NCBI GenBank assembly: GCA_027491235.1
Contig: JAIXWO010000026.1
Span: forward strand, 124,001-188,000
From: Sphingomonadales bacterium
GTDB taxonomy: Bacteria; Pseudomonadota; Alphaproteobacteria; Sphingomonadales; Sphingomonadaceae
Direction of reading: 5' to 3'
Length of the DNA: 64,000 nt
The translations under genes and the position numbers were made by a program. Below, piece by piece: positions 33,632 to 43,199 of this stretch; position 1 is the first letter of the stretch; each line of letters starts with the position of its first letter. The notes beneath the pieces were generated by a model. It searched no databases. It saw nothing but the letters and a program-made list of their open reading frames with translations, and was not told the DNA's origin.

Positions 33632-34120
33632 GTGCTCGGTAGCGTAGCAGCATCTAAGGCCGCAAAAGCGGCCGCTTTGTGCATCTGTCCGATTGTCGGG
33701 ACGGCGGTTGTGACCACGCAGGTTCCCGCTGTTCGGAAGGCAGTCCACTCCGCAACGGCCCCTAAGCAGGCCAAGCAGCCGAAGCGGGCCCGCCTCGCGC
33801 TCCGCAAGCCCGTCCAACAGACGGCGCAGGCGGTTCCGGTCTGTGCAGACCCTATTCCGGTGGTGCTGGGGACTCAGCCAATCAAGGTGAGCGCAGCAGA
33901 GGCTGAACCCGTCAAGATCTCTCTGGATGAGCCGTCCGTCCCGTCGAAGCCGCAACTGTCCGCCTTGTCGTCAGGCCCTGCTTATGCGTTCCGACCGTTG
34001 GCCGGCGTACCGGAGCCTGCGGCCTGGGCGCAGATGCTGGGCGGTTTCGCTATTGTCGGCGCGACAATCCGCTATGCGCGCAAGTCGCGTCCGGCACCGA
34101 CAGGTCCGCGCCAAGCCTGA
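33632..34120 (+). CDS. PEPxxWA-CTERM sorting-signal protein
   Basis: A small protein (162 residues) from a GTG at 33632, chosen for its strong AGGGGGTAAAA ribosome site; a GTG at 33581 is possible. A hydrophobic stretch with two cysteines (AALCICPIVGTAVVTT) follows a Lys/Ala-rich start. The middle is Lys/Arg/Pro-rich and low in complexity. The C-terminus has the PEP-CTERM tripartite signal: PEPAAWAQM, a hydrophobic helix (LGGFAIVGATI), then a basic RYARKSR tail. Such signals are recognised by exosortase, which moves or anchors proteins at the cell surface. No exosortase gene lies in this window. The rest of the protein matches nothing I recognise. Confidence 0.75.
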   Translation: MLGSVAASKAAKAAALCICPIVGTAVVTTQVPAVRKAVHSATAPKQAKQPKRARLALRKPVQQTAQAVPVCADPIPVVLGTQPIKVSAAEAEPVKISLDEPSVPSKPQLSALSSGPAYAFRPLAGVPEPAAWAQMLGGFAIVGATIRYARKSRPAPTGPRQA

Positions 34121-34178
34121 CGTAACGTCATCCGATCCGCCATTGCATTTGCCCCAAAGGCGCTGCAAACGGCCGGTC

Positions 34179-35057
34179 ATGACTGATCCTCAGCAACTTG
34201 TTTCCGACCTAACCTCGCTCCTCACCGTTCAGCGCATGGGCGATGGCTGGTATCTCGGCAAGCGCAAGCCCGGCGGTGTCGGCCGCGTCTTTGGCGGGCA
34301 GGTGATTGCGCAGGCCCTGATGGCCGCGCAGGACACTGTCGCGCCGGACCGGATCGCCCATTCGCTGCACGCCTATTTCATGCGGGCCGGCAGCGAAGAT
34401 TTTGAAATCACCTATCGGGTAGAACGCGATTTTGACGGCGGCAGTTTTTCGACCCGCCGTGTAATCGCGCTCCAGCAGGACAAACCAATCCTCAACCTTG
34501 CCTGCTCCTTCCAGAAGCTGGAAGAAAGCTACGAGCATCAGGACGCCATGCCGGACGTGGTCGGGCCGGAAAATCTGGCCAACGAAACTGAACTTCGTCA
34601 GCGCTTTGCGGAGACTATACCGGCTGAATCGCGTGAACGCTTCACCCAGCCGCGCCCCATTGAATATCGCCCCGTTGATCCGCGCGACTGGCTCGGCATT
34701 GAAAAGCGCGACCCGGCGGTACAGAGCATCTGGTTCCGGCTGGCAGCCCCTATCGAGGACGCCCCGGCGATGCACCGCGCCATTCTGGCCTATGCTAGCG
34801 ACAGCTATCTGCTGGGCACCAGCACGCTTCCGCACGGCGTGACATGGGTGACGCCGGGCTTCATGTCCGCCAGCCTCGACCATGCTGTGTGGATTCACGA
34901 CGATGTGAACGTGAATGATTGGCTGCTTTATCATTGCGACAGCCCTTGGGCCGCGCGCGGTCGTGGCTTCAATCGCGGGTCGATCTATACCCGTGACGGT
35001 CGGCTTGTGGCCACTTGTGCACAAGAAGGTTTGATCCGTCGGCCCAAAGCAGGCTGA
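34179..35057 (+). CDS. tesB: Acyl-CoA thioesterase II
   Basis: A 292-residue double-hotdog thioesterase. Key motifs are GRVFGGQVIAQALMAA, SLHAYFMRAGSEDFEITYRVER, DGGSFSTRRV, SYLLGTSTLPHG and SLDHAVWIH with the catalytic Asp. It hydrolyses medium- and long-chain acyl-CoA. The ATG at 34179 was chosen from the conserved N-terminus; in-frame codons upstream are not family sequence. parC begins 40 bp after its stop. Confidence 0.95.
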   Translation: MTDPQQLVSDLTSLLTVQRMGDGWYLGKRKPGGVGRVFGGQVIAQALMAAQDTVAPDRIAHSLHAYFMRAGSEDFEITYRVERDFDGGSFSTRRVIALQQDKPILNLACSFQKLEESYEHQDAMPDVVGPENLANETELRQRFAETIPAESRERFTQPRPIEYRPVDPRDWLGIEKRDPAVQSIWFRLAAPIEDAPAMHRAILAYASDSYLLGTSTLPHGVTWVTPGFMSASLDHAVWIHDDVNVNDWLLYHCDSPWAARGRGFNRGSIYTRDGRLVATCAQEGLIRRPKAG

Positions 35058-35097
35058 TGTGATTCCCAAGCGGGCTGCAATCGTCTAGGCGCGACCC

Positions 35098-37365
35098 ATG
35101 GCTGATGTGATCGACCCGCCCGCAGGCTCTGACGACCCGTTCGACTCGATTGTCGATGCGCCGTTCGATGCCGCGCTGTCGGAACGCTATCTCGTCTATG
35201 CGCTGTCGACCATTACGGCGCGCTCGCTCCCGGATCTGCGCGATGGTTTAAAGCCAGTTCACCGCCGCCTGCTCTGGGCGATGCGCCAGCTGAAGCTTGA
35301 TCCAACAGGCGGCTATAAGAAATCCGCCCGCGTCGTTGGCGACGTCATCGGTAAATACCACCCGCACGGCGATGCCAGCGTTTATGATGCGATGGTCCGC
35401 CTCGCCCAGAGTTTCTCGCTCCGCTATCCGCTGGTCGACGGTCAGGGAAACTTCGGGAATATCGACGGCGATAACGCCGCTGCCTACCGCTATACCGAAG
35501 CCCGCATGACGCCCGCTGCCATCGAACTGATGGCTGGGCTGGATGATGGCACGGTCGATTATCGCCCGACCTACAATGGCGAGGATGAAGAGCCGGAGAT
35601 TTTCCCCGGTCTGTTCCCGAACCTGCTCGCCAATGGCGCGTCGGGAATCGCTGTCGGCATGGCGACAAGCATTCCGCCGCAGAACGTGGCTGAAGTTATC
35701 GATGCCGCCGTGCATGTGATCGACAACCCCAAATGCGAGCCCATCGAACTGATGGAATTCGTAAAGGGTCCAGACTTTCCGACCGGCGGCCAGCTGGTCG
35801 ACAGCCCGGCGGCCATTGCGGAAGCCTATGCGACAGGCCGCGGCTCGTTCCGTGTCCGGGCGCGCTGGTCAGTCGAAGATCTGGGCCGCGGGACCTGGGT
35901 GATCGTCGTCACTGAAATCCCGTATCAGGTCCAGAAGGGCAAGCTGATCGAAGCGATTGCCCAGATCGTGAATGACAAGAAGCTGCCGATCCTCGCCGAT
36001 GTGCGGGACGAATCGGCGGAGGAAATCCGGCTGGTCATCGAACCGCGCAGCCGGACGGTTGATCCGGACGTGCTGATGGAAAGCCTGTTCCGGATGACCG
36101 ATCTGGAAAACAAGTTTCCGCTCAACCTGAACGTGCTTGGGGCAGACCGCACGCCGCGCGTCATGGGGTTGAAGTCGGTGCTGGTCGCCTGGCTCGACCA
36201 TCAGATTGAGGTGCTGATCCGCCGGTCGCAGCATCGGCTGGGCAAAATTGATGACCGGTTGGAACTGCTCGACGGCTATCTGATCGCCTATCTCAACCTC
36301 GATCGGGTGATCGAAATCATCCGCACCGAAGATGAGCCCAAGCCGGTCATGATGGCGGAGTTCGGCCTGACCGACCGGCAGGCCGAAGCCATTCTCAACA
36401 TGCGCTTGCGCAGTCTTCGCCGTCTTGAGGAAATGGAACTCAAGGGCGAGCGCGACAAGTTGATGGCCGAACGGGAAGGACTGGTGGCTCTGCTCGACAG
36501 CCCGGCCAAGCAGAAGACCCGTTTGAAGAAGGATCTCGCGGCACTGCGCACACGATACGGCCCGGAAACGCCCATCGGCCGCAGGCGCACGCTGGTGGAG
36601 GAAGCGGCCCCGGCCCGCGAAATTCCGCTCGAAGCGATGATCGAGCGGGAGCCGATTACCGTCATCATGTCACAGCGTGGCTGGGTGCGGGCGATGAAGG
36701 GCCATGTCGCCCTTGATGCGGCGGATGCGCTCAAGTTCAAGGAAGGGGATGGCGCGGCCTTTGCCTTCCATGCCCAGACGACTGACAAGATCTTGCTTGC
36801 GGCTGAGGATGGTCGCTTCTTCACGTTGGGTGCCGACAAGTTGCCCGGCGGCCGCGGCTTCGGGGAACCGGTGCGCCTGATGATCGATTTGCCCGACGGA
36901 CTGGCGATTGTGAACCTGCTGCCTGCCCGCGCGGAGGAGCGCCTGCTGCTCGCCGCGAATGACGGCAAGGGCTTTGTTGTCAAAAGCAGCGAGATCATTG
37001 CCGAAACGCGCAAGGGCCGTCAGGTGGTCAATGTCCGTGCGGGGGCGAAGCTCGCTGTAGTGCGGCCAATCAGTGCGGACCATGATTATGTGGCCGCCGT
37101 TGGCGATAACCGGAAGCTCGTCGTCTTCCCGCTCAATGAACTACCCGAAATGGGCCGGGGCCAGGGCGTGACGATCCAAAAGTATAAGGATGGCGGCCTT
37201 TCCGACGTCGTCACGTTCAAGCTGGAGGACGGCTTGAGCTGGGCGATGGGCGGAGATACCGGCCGGACCCGCACGGAAACCGATTTGACGCCTTGGCGTG
37301 TCGCCCGCGGGGCTGCAGGCCGGATGCCGCCGCTCGGCTTCCCGCGCGACAACACCTTCGGTTAA
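35098..37365 (+). CDS. parC: DNA topoisomerase IV subunit A
   Basis: A 755-residue type IIA topoisomerase subunit that decatenates daughter chromosomes together with ParE. The N-terminal region has [32 protein letters not shown]. The DNA-cleaving tyrosine is Tyr132 in the R-Y-T-E motif. [20 protein letters not shown] is followed by the coiled-coil tower and a C-terminal beta-pinwheel. ParC rather than GyrA is inferred from the shorter C-terminal domain and lack of the full GyrA-box (QRRGGKG). It converges on cca with a 4-bp overlap. Confidence 0.95.
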   Translation: MADVIDPPAGSDDPFDSIVDAPFDAALSERYLVYALSTITARSLPDLRDGLKPVHRRLLWAMRQLKLDPTGGYKKSARVVGDVIGKYHPHGDASVYDAMVRLAQSFSLRYPLVDGQGNFGNIDGDNAAAYRYTEARMTPAAIELMAGLDDGTVDYRPTYNGEDEEPEIFPGLFPNLLANGASGIAVGMATSIPPQNVAEVIDAAVHVIDNPKCEPIELMEFVKGPDFPTGGQLVDSPAAIAEAYATGRGSFRVRARWSVEDLGRGTWVIVVTEIPYQVQKGKLIEAIAQIVNDKKLPILADVRDESAEEIRLVIEPRSRTVDPDVLMESLFRMTDLENKFPLNLNVLGADRTPRVMGLKSVLVAWLDHQIEVLIRRSQHRLGKIDDRLELLDGYLIAYLNLDRVIEIIRTEDEPKPVMMAEFGLTDRQAEAILNMRLRSLRRLEEMELKGERDKLMAEREGLVALLDSPAKQKTRLKKDLAALRTRYGPETPIGRRRTLVEEAAPAREIPLEAMIEREPITVIMSQRGWVRAMKGHVALDAADALKFKEGDGAAFAFHAQTTDKILLAAEDGRFFTLGADKLPGGRGFGEPVRLMIDLPDGLAIVNLLPARAEERLLLAANDGKGFVVKSSEIIAETRKGRQVVNVRAGAKLAVVRPISADHDYVAAVGDNRKLVVFPLNELPEMGRGQGVTIQKYKDGGLSDVVTFKLEDGLSWAMGGDTGRTRTETDLTPWRVARGAAGRMPPLGFPRDNTFG

Positions 37366-38504
37366 ATCAGGCTGTCCGCGATTTCCTCGACGCGCGCGGC
37401 ATCGGGGAAGCCTTCTTCAATCCACTGACGCTCGGCCGCTTGCAGGACGCGGGCAACCTCTGGCCCGGCCTGAATGCCACGCGCCACAATGCTGCCGCCG
37501 GTGAGCGAAAATTTGGGTGGCGTCCAGCCAAGGATGGCTGCCGCGTCTCCGGTGCCGAGCAAGAGCCGGTCCATGGCGGCCTCAACCCCCAGCCGATAGG
37601 CCAGCGCTTTTGGGTTGGTATTGTCATCGACGCTGCGTGAGGCGAGGGTAATCAGCTGCTTGCGCTGCGCATTTGAAAGGCGCAGCCGGTTCCCCACGTC
37701 TTCCGCCGAAGCGGGGTCTGCGGGGAGGAGCGCAGCAAGGCGGCGAAGGGCATCGGGTTCTGAGGCGAGTGCCTTTTCCCGCTCCAGCAATCGCCCCAAG
37801 GGTGCGGCATCTGCAATTTCGGGCAAGACAGGCACAAAGATGCCATTATCGATCATAAGCCCGATGGCGCTTTCGGGATTGGGCAAGGCGAGTATCGCCA
37901 GCAATTCCATGGCAATACGTTCCCGGGACAGCGCCATCAGATCATTGGCCCGGACCCGGCACGCAGCAAGGCTTTCGGCATGGGGGGTGCCTTTGCCGAA
38001 GCGGGCATTAAACCGGAAGAAGCGCAAGATGCGCAGGTGATCTTCGGCGATGCGGGTCAGCGGTTCACCGATGAAGCGCACGATGCCGGCTTCAAGATCC
38101 GCCACGCCGCCGAAATAATCCTGTATCTCCCCCGTATCCGGATCGGCATAGAGCGCGTTGACCGTGAAGTCGCGGCGGGCGGCATCTTCCTGCCAATCAT
38201 CCGTAAAAGTCACTGTCGCGCGCCGCCCATCGGTGGAGACGTCGCGGCGGAGCGTCGTGATTTCAAAGGGCCGCCCTTCAACGACAGCCGTGACGGTCCC
38301 GTGGGCGAGGCCGGTTGGCACGCATTTGATCCCCGCGGCGGATAGCTTCTCAATTACCTTCTCCGGCAAGAGAGGTGTCGCCAGATCAATGTCCTTCGTC
38401 ATTTGGCCAGCCAAAGTGTCGCGCACCACGCCGCCGACAAGGCGGACCTCGCCGCCAAGTGCTGCCACAACGGCTTTCAGACCATCGTCTTGGGGAAGGA
38501 TCAT
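37362..38504 (-). CDS. cca: CCA tRNA nucleotidyltransferase / poly(A) polymerase family
   Basis: A 380-residue class II nucleotidyltransferase. Motifs are [14 protein letters not shown], the metal site [39 protein letters not shown] and the RNA-binding [20 protein letters not shown]. It adds CCA to tRNA 3' ends. The start at 38504 overlaps the Nudix gene stop (ATGA). Downstream of the active-site part comes an all-helical region without an HD phosphohydrolase motif. It is the last gene of the set GNAT-DUF1285-Nudix-cca. Confidence 0.92.
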   Translation of the reverse strand: MILPQDDGLKAVVAALGGEVRLVGGVVRDTLAGQMTKDIDLATPLLPEKVIEKLSAAGIKCVPTGLAHGTVTAVVEGRPFEITTLRRDVSTDGRRATVTFTDDWQEDAARRDFTVNALYADPDTGEIQDYFGGVADLEAGIVRFIGEPLTRIAEDHLRILRFFRFNARFGKGTPHAESLAACRVRANDLMALSRERIAMELLAILALPNPESAIGLMIDNGIFVPVLPEIADAAPLGRLLEREKALASEPDALRRLAALLPADPASAEDVGNRLRLSNAQRKQLITLASRSVDDNTNPKALAYRLGVEAAMDRLLLGTGDAAAILGWTPPKFSLTGGSIVARGIQAGPEVARVLQAAERQWIEEGFPDAARVEEIADSLI

Positions 38505-39097
38505 CCGCGCCATGCCAGCCGCTTTGATAGATTGACGATCATTGCGGCCGTCGCTCCCCAGATGCGCCGATCTTCCCAATGGAGTTCGTAATAGGTTCGG
38601 GTTCGGCCATTATAGTCCAAAGTGTTTGTCTTATGGTTGGCCGGATCGAGCAGAAAGTCGAGCGGCGCCTCAAAAATCGCAGCCACTTCATCTGCATTCG
38701 GTGCAAGGTCAAGGTCGGGTGGGATCACGCCGATCACGGGCGTGACCTTATACCCTGTGATTGTGCGATAAGGATCGGTCAGGCCCAAAATCGTGACGAG
38801 CGATGAAGGTAGGGCAACTTCCTCATGCGCCTCACGCAAGGCTGCCGCCACAAGGTCGGCATCTTCGGGATCAACGCGCCCGCCGGGAAAGGCGACTTGT
38901 CCTGCGTGTTTGCGCATCGTTTCCGGTCGCTGCGTTAAAATGACGCCGGGTCGGTCACGGTCGGTGATTGCGACGAGAACGGCCGCGTCGACAGGGGAAG
39001 CCGGACGTTCATTATAATGCCCGTCCCCTTCCAAAAGGTCGACATCCTGCGCATGCCCTGCCGCCAAAAGGTCACGTAGTTTTGCGGTCAGTGTCAT
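38501..39097 (-). CDS. Nudix hydrolase, CoA pyrophosphatase type
   Basis: A 198-residue protein. The Nudix box is visible (GGRVDPEDADLVAAALREAHEEVAL). Just before it lies LTQRPETMRKHAGQVAFPGG, the extra motif of the CoA pyrophosphohydrolase branch (NudL/PCD1 type). It probably splits CoA or oxidised CoA into phosphopantetheine and ADP. The ATG at 39097 overlaps the DUF1285 stop and the stop overlaps cca, so the three are translated as a coupled set. Confidence 0.9.
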   Translation of the reverse strand: MTLTAKLRDLLAAGHAQDVDLLEGDGHYNERPASPVDAAVLVAITDRDRPGVILTQRPETMRKHAGQVAFPGGRVDPEDADLVAAALREAHEEVALPSSLVTILGLTDPYRTITGYKVTPVIGVIPPDLDLAPNADEVAAIFEAPLDFLLDPANHKTNTLDYNGRTRTYYELHWEDRRIWGATAAMIVNLSKRLAWRG

Positions 39098-39660
39098 GCG
39101 CCCGCCATCGGGAAAAAGCGGCCGCCGCTCCAAAGGCCCATCGGGTCTTGCGCTTCTTCGATGGCCCAGTCGGCGAGCGCATAGAAAGCCGTCCGTTCGA
39201 CCCGTGCCTCCATACCGCCGCGCACCAGCAAGGTCGGGTGCGGGGCATCGGTCGTTCCGCCAAAGGTCAATGGATGTTCGGCACCGGCCACGACCAGATC
39301 GCCCGTGTTCAGCCGGAAGGCCAGTCGGCGCTCGCGCCCCTCGCCTTCACTCTTCACTTCGACCGCAATGAAAGGCGTGTCCTCAACCTCGATGAACAGC
39401 TTTTCGGCGGGCGTGACGAGCACATAGCGGCCATCATCCTCACGCCGCAGAATCGAGGAAAACAGGCGAACCATGTTTTCGCGCCGGATGGGGGAGCCCT
39501 GATGATACCAGGTGCAGTCGCGCGCAATGCGCATCTCACTCTCGCCCGATTTGGTCGGCGACCATTGTTCGACGGGCGGCAATTTGTGTTCGGCGGAAAG
39601 GCGCGCAATCTCTTCCAGAGACAGGCGGGACAAGTCGGGCAGTGTTTCGGGCATGGGCAT
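39094..39660 (-). CDS. DUF1285 family protein
   Basis: A 188-residue protein starting at the ATG at 39660 (another is at 39654), 10 bp after the GNAT gene stop. It has the DUF1285 pattern: CTWYHQGSPIRRENMVRLFSSILRREDDGRYVLVTPAEK and a C-terminal YALADWAIEE. The domain is small and soluble; its function is not known. In alphaproteobacteria it is often found with a Nudix CoA-pyrophosphatase and cca, as here, so a link to nucleotide or tRNA metabolism is possible but unproven. Confidence 0.88.
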   Translation of the reverse strand: MPMPETLPDLSRLSLEEIARLSAEHKLPPVEQWSPTKSGESEMRIARDCTWYHQGSPIRRENMVRLFSSILRREDDGRYVLVTPAEKLFIEVEDTPFIAVEVKSEGEGRERRLAFRLNTGDLVVAGAEHPLTFGGTTDAPHPTLLVRGGMEARVERTAFYALADWAIEEAQDPMGLWSGGRFFPMAGA

Positions 39661-39670
39661 GCCCAAGGCT

Positions 39671-40198
39671 TTAGGCAGCAGCGGCCCGCCTTGCAAAGCC
39701 TGTATCTGGGCCAAGCATCCCAACCGGCGCAATCCCGTCCGGACGGCGGATGCGCGCGAGCAGCCGATGCCGCTCAACCGGGCCGGGAACGTCCCAGCCC
39801 GCAGTCGCATCTGCGGCAAAGCCGAAGAAGCGGCCATAATATTCCGGGTCGCCGATCATAACCATCGCGTCGCTGGCTCCAGAGTCTGCGGCGTCGAGCA
39901 AGCGGACCATCAACGCCTTGCCGATCCCCTTTTGCTGCACTTCCGGCAAAACCGCGACGGGGCCGACGAGTGTTATGGGGTCCGCGCCGTCATCATGGAT
40001 AACAACAACCGGCCAAGCCTGAATGGTGCCGACCAAGCGGTCCTCTTCCATCGCGGCAAAGCTGAGGCCATCGATCGCAGTCACGCCGTCGCGGATGCGA
40101 TAGGCCGTCCTGGCATGGCGGTCCGTCCCGAATGCAGCATCCAGCAGCGTCTCCACCTCGGCTGTGGGTATGGCGGTCAGGGGAACAAGACGGATCAA
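39671..40198 (-). CDS. GNAT family N-acetyltransferase
   Basis: A 175-residue acetyltransferase of the GCN5 fold, similar to the predicted YhbS type. Acetyl-CoA-binding motif A is visible in VGPVAVLPEVQQKGIGKALMVRLLDAA (Q/R-x-x-G-x-G/A). An YYGRFFGF motif near 120 is typical of YhbS-like proteins. Substrate unknown. It is the first gene of the leftward set that ends with cca. Confidence 0.85.
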   Translation of the reverse strand: MIRLVPLTAIPTAEVETLLDAAFGTDRHARTAYRIRDGVTAIDGLSFAAMEEDRLVGTIQAWPVVVIHDDGADPITLVGPVAVLPEVQQKGIGKALMVRLLDAADSGASDAMVMIGDPEYYGRFFGFAADATAGWDVPGPVERHRLLARIRRPDGIAPVGMLGPDTGFARRAAAA

Positions 40199-40304
40199 AT
40201 GCGGGCCTTCGACTCAAGATGGAAGCGGGCGATTTAGGCCCGATGACTGGAAATGGAAGCATGATCGGTTGCGAGTGCTGCAAATTTCTCTATGGGCGCG
40301 GGTC

Positions 40305-40682
40305 ATGACCAACCGTTCCAACAGCCTGACCCTAGAAGTTGCCAACCTTGAGGTGCCCGTCCTGACAGGTATCTATTCTGAGGAGACGCATCTGCCGCAG
40401 CCGCTGCGTATGTCGGTGAAGGTCGATCTGAAATGTGCCGATCACTATGCGGCAGATACACCATTGGCTGCGTCCAAAAACTACATGGATCTAAAGCGGG
40501 CGATGACGCACCTGCCCGAAGGTGTGCATTTCGTATTGATCGAGGCTGTGGCAGACCACATCATCGACACGCTGATGGTTCAGGATGACCGTGTGGAGCG
40601 TGTTGAGGTGAAGATCGTGAAATTGGCCATTGCCGATGACGGAGAAGACATCGGCGTCACGCTGGCACGGAGCCGGAATTGA
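40305..40682 (+). CDS. folB: Dihydroneopterin aldolase-like protein (FolB family)
   Basis: A 125-residue tunnelling-fold protein. The family pattern is LEVPVLTGIYSEETHLPQPLRMSVKVDL (a binding Glu near 24), then D-rich KNYMDLKRAM, HFVLIEAVADHIID and VERVEVKIVKLA. The enzyme converts dihydroneopterin in folate synthesis; related proteins are epimerases. The next gene (4-bp overlap) is a pteridine-reductase-like dehydrogenase, which supports a pterin role. Confidence 0.85.
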   Translation: MTNRSNSLTLEVANLEVPVLTGIYSEETHLPQPLRMSVKVDLKCADHYAADTPLAASKNYMDLKRAMTHLPEGVHFVLIEAVADHIIDTLMVQDDRVERVEVKIVKLAIADDGEDIGVTLARSRN

Positions 40683-41440
40683 AGCTTGCGCTCGTCACGG
40701 CGGGCTTTCACCGTCTTGGCGCTGCCATAGCCGCCCGGCTGGCTGAAAACGGATGGGCGCTCGCGCTTCACGGACGAAAGCCGGACGTACCCGACGCAGC
40801 CCTTGCCGGTGTACTCACTCGTCACAATACGCCTTGGTTTGGGTTCACGACTGACCTTTCAGATGCGGAGGCCGTGCAGCATCTCATTCCCACGGTGGAA
40901 GCCCATTTTGGGCAGGCGCCTGATCTTTTGGTGAATAACGCGTCGCAATTCGAATGGGATGACCCCACCAGCGTGACGCCTGCCTCGCTCAGTGCGCATT
41001 TCAATGTGAATGCCGCTGCACCCGTCACACTGGCAACAGCGCTGGCAGGCCATGTGGCGCAGGGGCAAACAGCAACCGTCGTCAATATTTTGGATCAACG
41101 CATCCGCCATCCCGGCGGGGACCAGCTGAGCTATACGATCTCAAAGCTCGCACTTTTTGGCGCGACGGAAACGCTTGCGCGCGCGCTGGCACCGAACGTC
41201 CGAGTTAACGCGGTGGCACCGGGCCTTGTCATCCCAACTGACGATTATCTGCCGAGCCAGATGGAAGCGCTGCGGGCCGCCATGCCGCTCGGTCGCCTTC
41301 CCGAACCCGACGATGTCGCTGATGCGGTCCTCTGGCTTGCTTCAGCTGAAGTCGTCACCGGGCAGACGATCTTCGTTGACGCAGGCGCCTCGCTCAAAAG
41401 CTTTGAGCGCGACTTCCTCTTTCTTGGCAAAGACGGCTAG
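40679..41440 (+). CDS. SDR family oxidoreductase, pteridine reductase/FolM-like
   Basis: A 253-residue short-chain dehydrogenase with a TTG start overlapping the folB stop by 4 bp. The cofactor motif is TAGFHRLGAA, which fits the T-G-x-x-x-R-x-G form of pteridine reductases that bind NADPH. NNAS, the catalytic Asp/Tyr/Lys set (ILDQR, SYTISKLAL) and APGLV follow. In this branch Ser is replaced by Asp (here in NILDQR), as in trypanosomatid PTR1 and FolM. Together with folB it suggests reduction of dihydropterin or dihydrofolate. The 3' end overlaps the convergent gene by 4 bp. Confidence 0.85.
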   Translation: MKLALVTAGFHRLGAAIAARLAENGWALALHGRKPDVPDAALAGVLTRHNTPWFGFTTDLSDAEAVQHLIPTVEAHFGQAPDLLVNNASQFEWDDPTSVTPASLSAHFNVNAAAPVTLATALAGHVAQGQTATVVNILDQRIRHPGGDQLSYTISKLALFGATETLARALAPNVRVNAVAPGLVIPTDDYLPSQMEALRAAMPLGRLPEPDDVADAVLWLASAEVVTGQTIFVDAGASLKSFERDFLFLGKDG

Positions 41441-42288
41441 CGCCCGCCCGCTGCCTTCCGGGTGCGATTGCATGGGCCGAGGCCCTCCAGAATCACCTTA
41501 TAGTCCGCCTTAATGTTGGCGATCGCGTCTGCCGGCTGTCCGTCCACCGAGGATGGCGGGATGCTCACCGGCAATGTGCAGGCAATTCTGTACCACAGCA
41601 GGGTGTCGGGACGCGGCTGGCTGGTGCCTTCGTCAACGACTTCACCCTGTGAAACAAACCAACGTGGCTGCTCACCTGTTCGGCGCTGCACCGTTAGCGA
41701 CACCGGCTTATCTTCAGGAGAGTTGAGGAAGATCTGCGTCTCCCCCTCACCGGGGATGCTGCCTTCAGAATGGAAGGCCGATGATATGCCACGTACAACA
41801 GGGGGTGCATCCGCGCGTGCCGCTTCGGACAGGATTGCACGAACAGATCGGGCCGCTTCAGCCGACCAAGGCACTTGCGCGTCTGGCGCGACCAGCCGGA
41901 CGAAAGCCGGGCCGGCCGGAATGGCGAAGATCAGTGATTCGGATTTTGTTAATTTTTGGACCTTTCCGCGCGAATCAACGGGTAGGTCGACCAGATATTG
42001 GATGCGTTTGGGGACACCTTCCGTCGCCTTAATCAGCGCAATTACATCCGCAGTGATAAGGTGGCGTGCCAAGCCCGGACCGACCCCTGTCGACAACTCT
42101 TTAGACAAGCGCTTTGCAGATTTGATTTTAACATGGGCTGTGATGGGTGCCGCAAGTGCGAGATCGGCCAAGTCCGCATATTGGTAAGTGCTGGATACAA
42201 TGGAGGGCGCACCCTGTTGCGCTGCAGCATTGACGGTCACAAGCGCGCACGCGGCCGCCATTGATCTAAGCATTTTAATCAACTTCAT
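41437..42288 (-). CDS. Secreted protein of unknown function
   Basis: A 283-residue protein from the ATG at 42288; another ATG lies 6 bp upstream. The signal peptide is MKLIKMLRSMAAACALVTVNAAAQ. The mature part has LADLALAAPITAHVKIKSAKRLSKE (a beta-rich segment with a Lys-rich stretch) and ends with IKADYKVILEGLGPCNR. I recognise no domain. It looks like a conserved periplasmic protein of sphingomonads; what it does is unknown. It faces the tonB operon on the other side of a 220-bp spacer. Confidence 0.7.
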   Translation of the reverse strand: MKLIKMLRSMAAACALVTVNAAAQQGAPSIVSSTYQYADLADLALAAPITAHVKIKSAKRLSKELSTGVGPGLARHLITADVIALIKATEGVPKRIQYLVDLPVDSRGKVQKLTKSESLIFAIPAGPAFVRLVAPDAQVPWSAEAARSVRAILSEAARADAPPVVRGISSAFHSEGSIPGEGETQIFLNSPEDKPVSLTVQRRTGEQPRWFVSQGEVVDEGTSQPRPDTLLWYRIACTLPVSIPPSSVDGQPADAIANIKADYKVILEGLGPCNRTRKAAGGR

Positions 42289-42511
42289 CTCCATCCGCGC
42301 GGGTCCGCGCTTCTACTGCCAAATTGGCCTCATCACTTCTCAACGCAACACCGGACAAAACGGATTGCGTCAGTCCGCGCTGCGCGATAGACGAAGAGTG
42401 TCTGTGTGAATAGAAACCGTAGTTGCAGACGATATCAGGCGAGGCACGATTTGGTTTAGGCCAACCGGTGGCTCCTGTTGTCGTTTTTTTTGGAGGGAGT
42501 GTCGTTTTTTA

Positions 42512-43150
42512 ATGGCCTATGCTGACCAAGAACCGAGCGGCCGGAAGATCTTCGCGATCGGTGCGGTGGCGCTGTTGCATGCGGGGGTGGGCTATGCGCT
42601 CGTCACCGGCCTTGCATACAATGCCGCCAAGCAGGTTTACGAAGATCTGAAGACGTTCGACGTGGCGCCTGAAGAGCCGGATAAGCCGGAAGAGCCGCCA
42701 CCACCGCCGCCTAAGGTTGACTTGCCACCGCCGCCAAAGGTGACGGTGCCGCCTCCTGTTGTCACGTCGTCTGTTGTGACGACCAATACCATCGCGCCGA
42801 TGACGCCGACAGCGCCGCCCGCGCCGCCGGCACCACCAGCAGCGCCGCCGCCACCTGCACCTCCAAAGGTGGCGCAGAAGGCAACGCAGCGTGGCGGTTC
42901 GATTTCGGATGAGGATTATCCGTCCTCGTCAATCCGTAACGAAGAAGCCGGTACATCTGTTGCAACCTTCACCATCGGGACTGATGGCAAGGTCGCCTCA
43001 TGCAATGCTTCGGGTGCGAGCCCGACGTTGGATGCGGAAACCTGCAAGCTCATCATCCGCAGGTTCCGGTTCAAGCCAGCGCTAGACACCAGCGGTCAAC
43101 CGATTGCTGAAACCAAGTCGCAGCGCGTGACCTGGCGTCTGCCGAAATAG
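42512..43150 (+). CDS. tonB: Energy transducer TonB
   Basis: A 212-residue protein. One membrane segment near the N-terminus (FAIGAVALLHAGVGYALVTGLAY, about 12-34) is followed by an acidic, very proline-rich periplasmic spacer (about 50-120). The C-terminal TonB domain is about 130-212, with YPSSSIRNEEAGTSVATFTIGTDGKV and FRFKPALD. It couples inner-membrane proton force to TonB-dependent receptors such as that at 8.8 kb. It is the first gene of a tonB-exbB-exbD-exbD operon. The SD-like GGAGGG is flanked by two GTCGTTTTTT tracts (42480-42510), an odd leader. Confidence 0.95.
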   Translation: MAYADQEPSGRKIFAIGAVALLHAGVGYALVTGLAYNAAKQVYEDLKTFDVAPEEPDKPEEPPPPPPKVDLPPPPKVTVPPPVVTSSVVTTNTIAPMTPTAPPAPPAPPAAPPPPAPPKVAQKATQRGGSISDEDYPSSSIRNEEAGTSVATFTIGTDGKVASCNASGASPTLDAETCKLIIRRFRFKPALDTSGQPIAETKSQRVTWRLPK

Positions 43151-43199
43151 CAAATTTCCGTTCATTGAATTTGATCAGAATTGAGAAGGAATTTTAATT

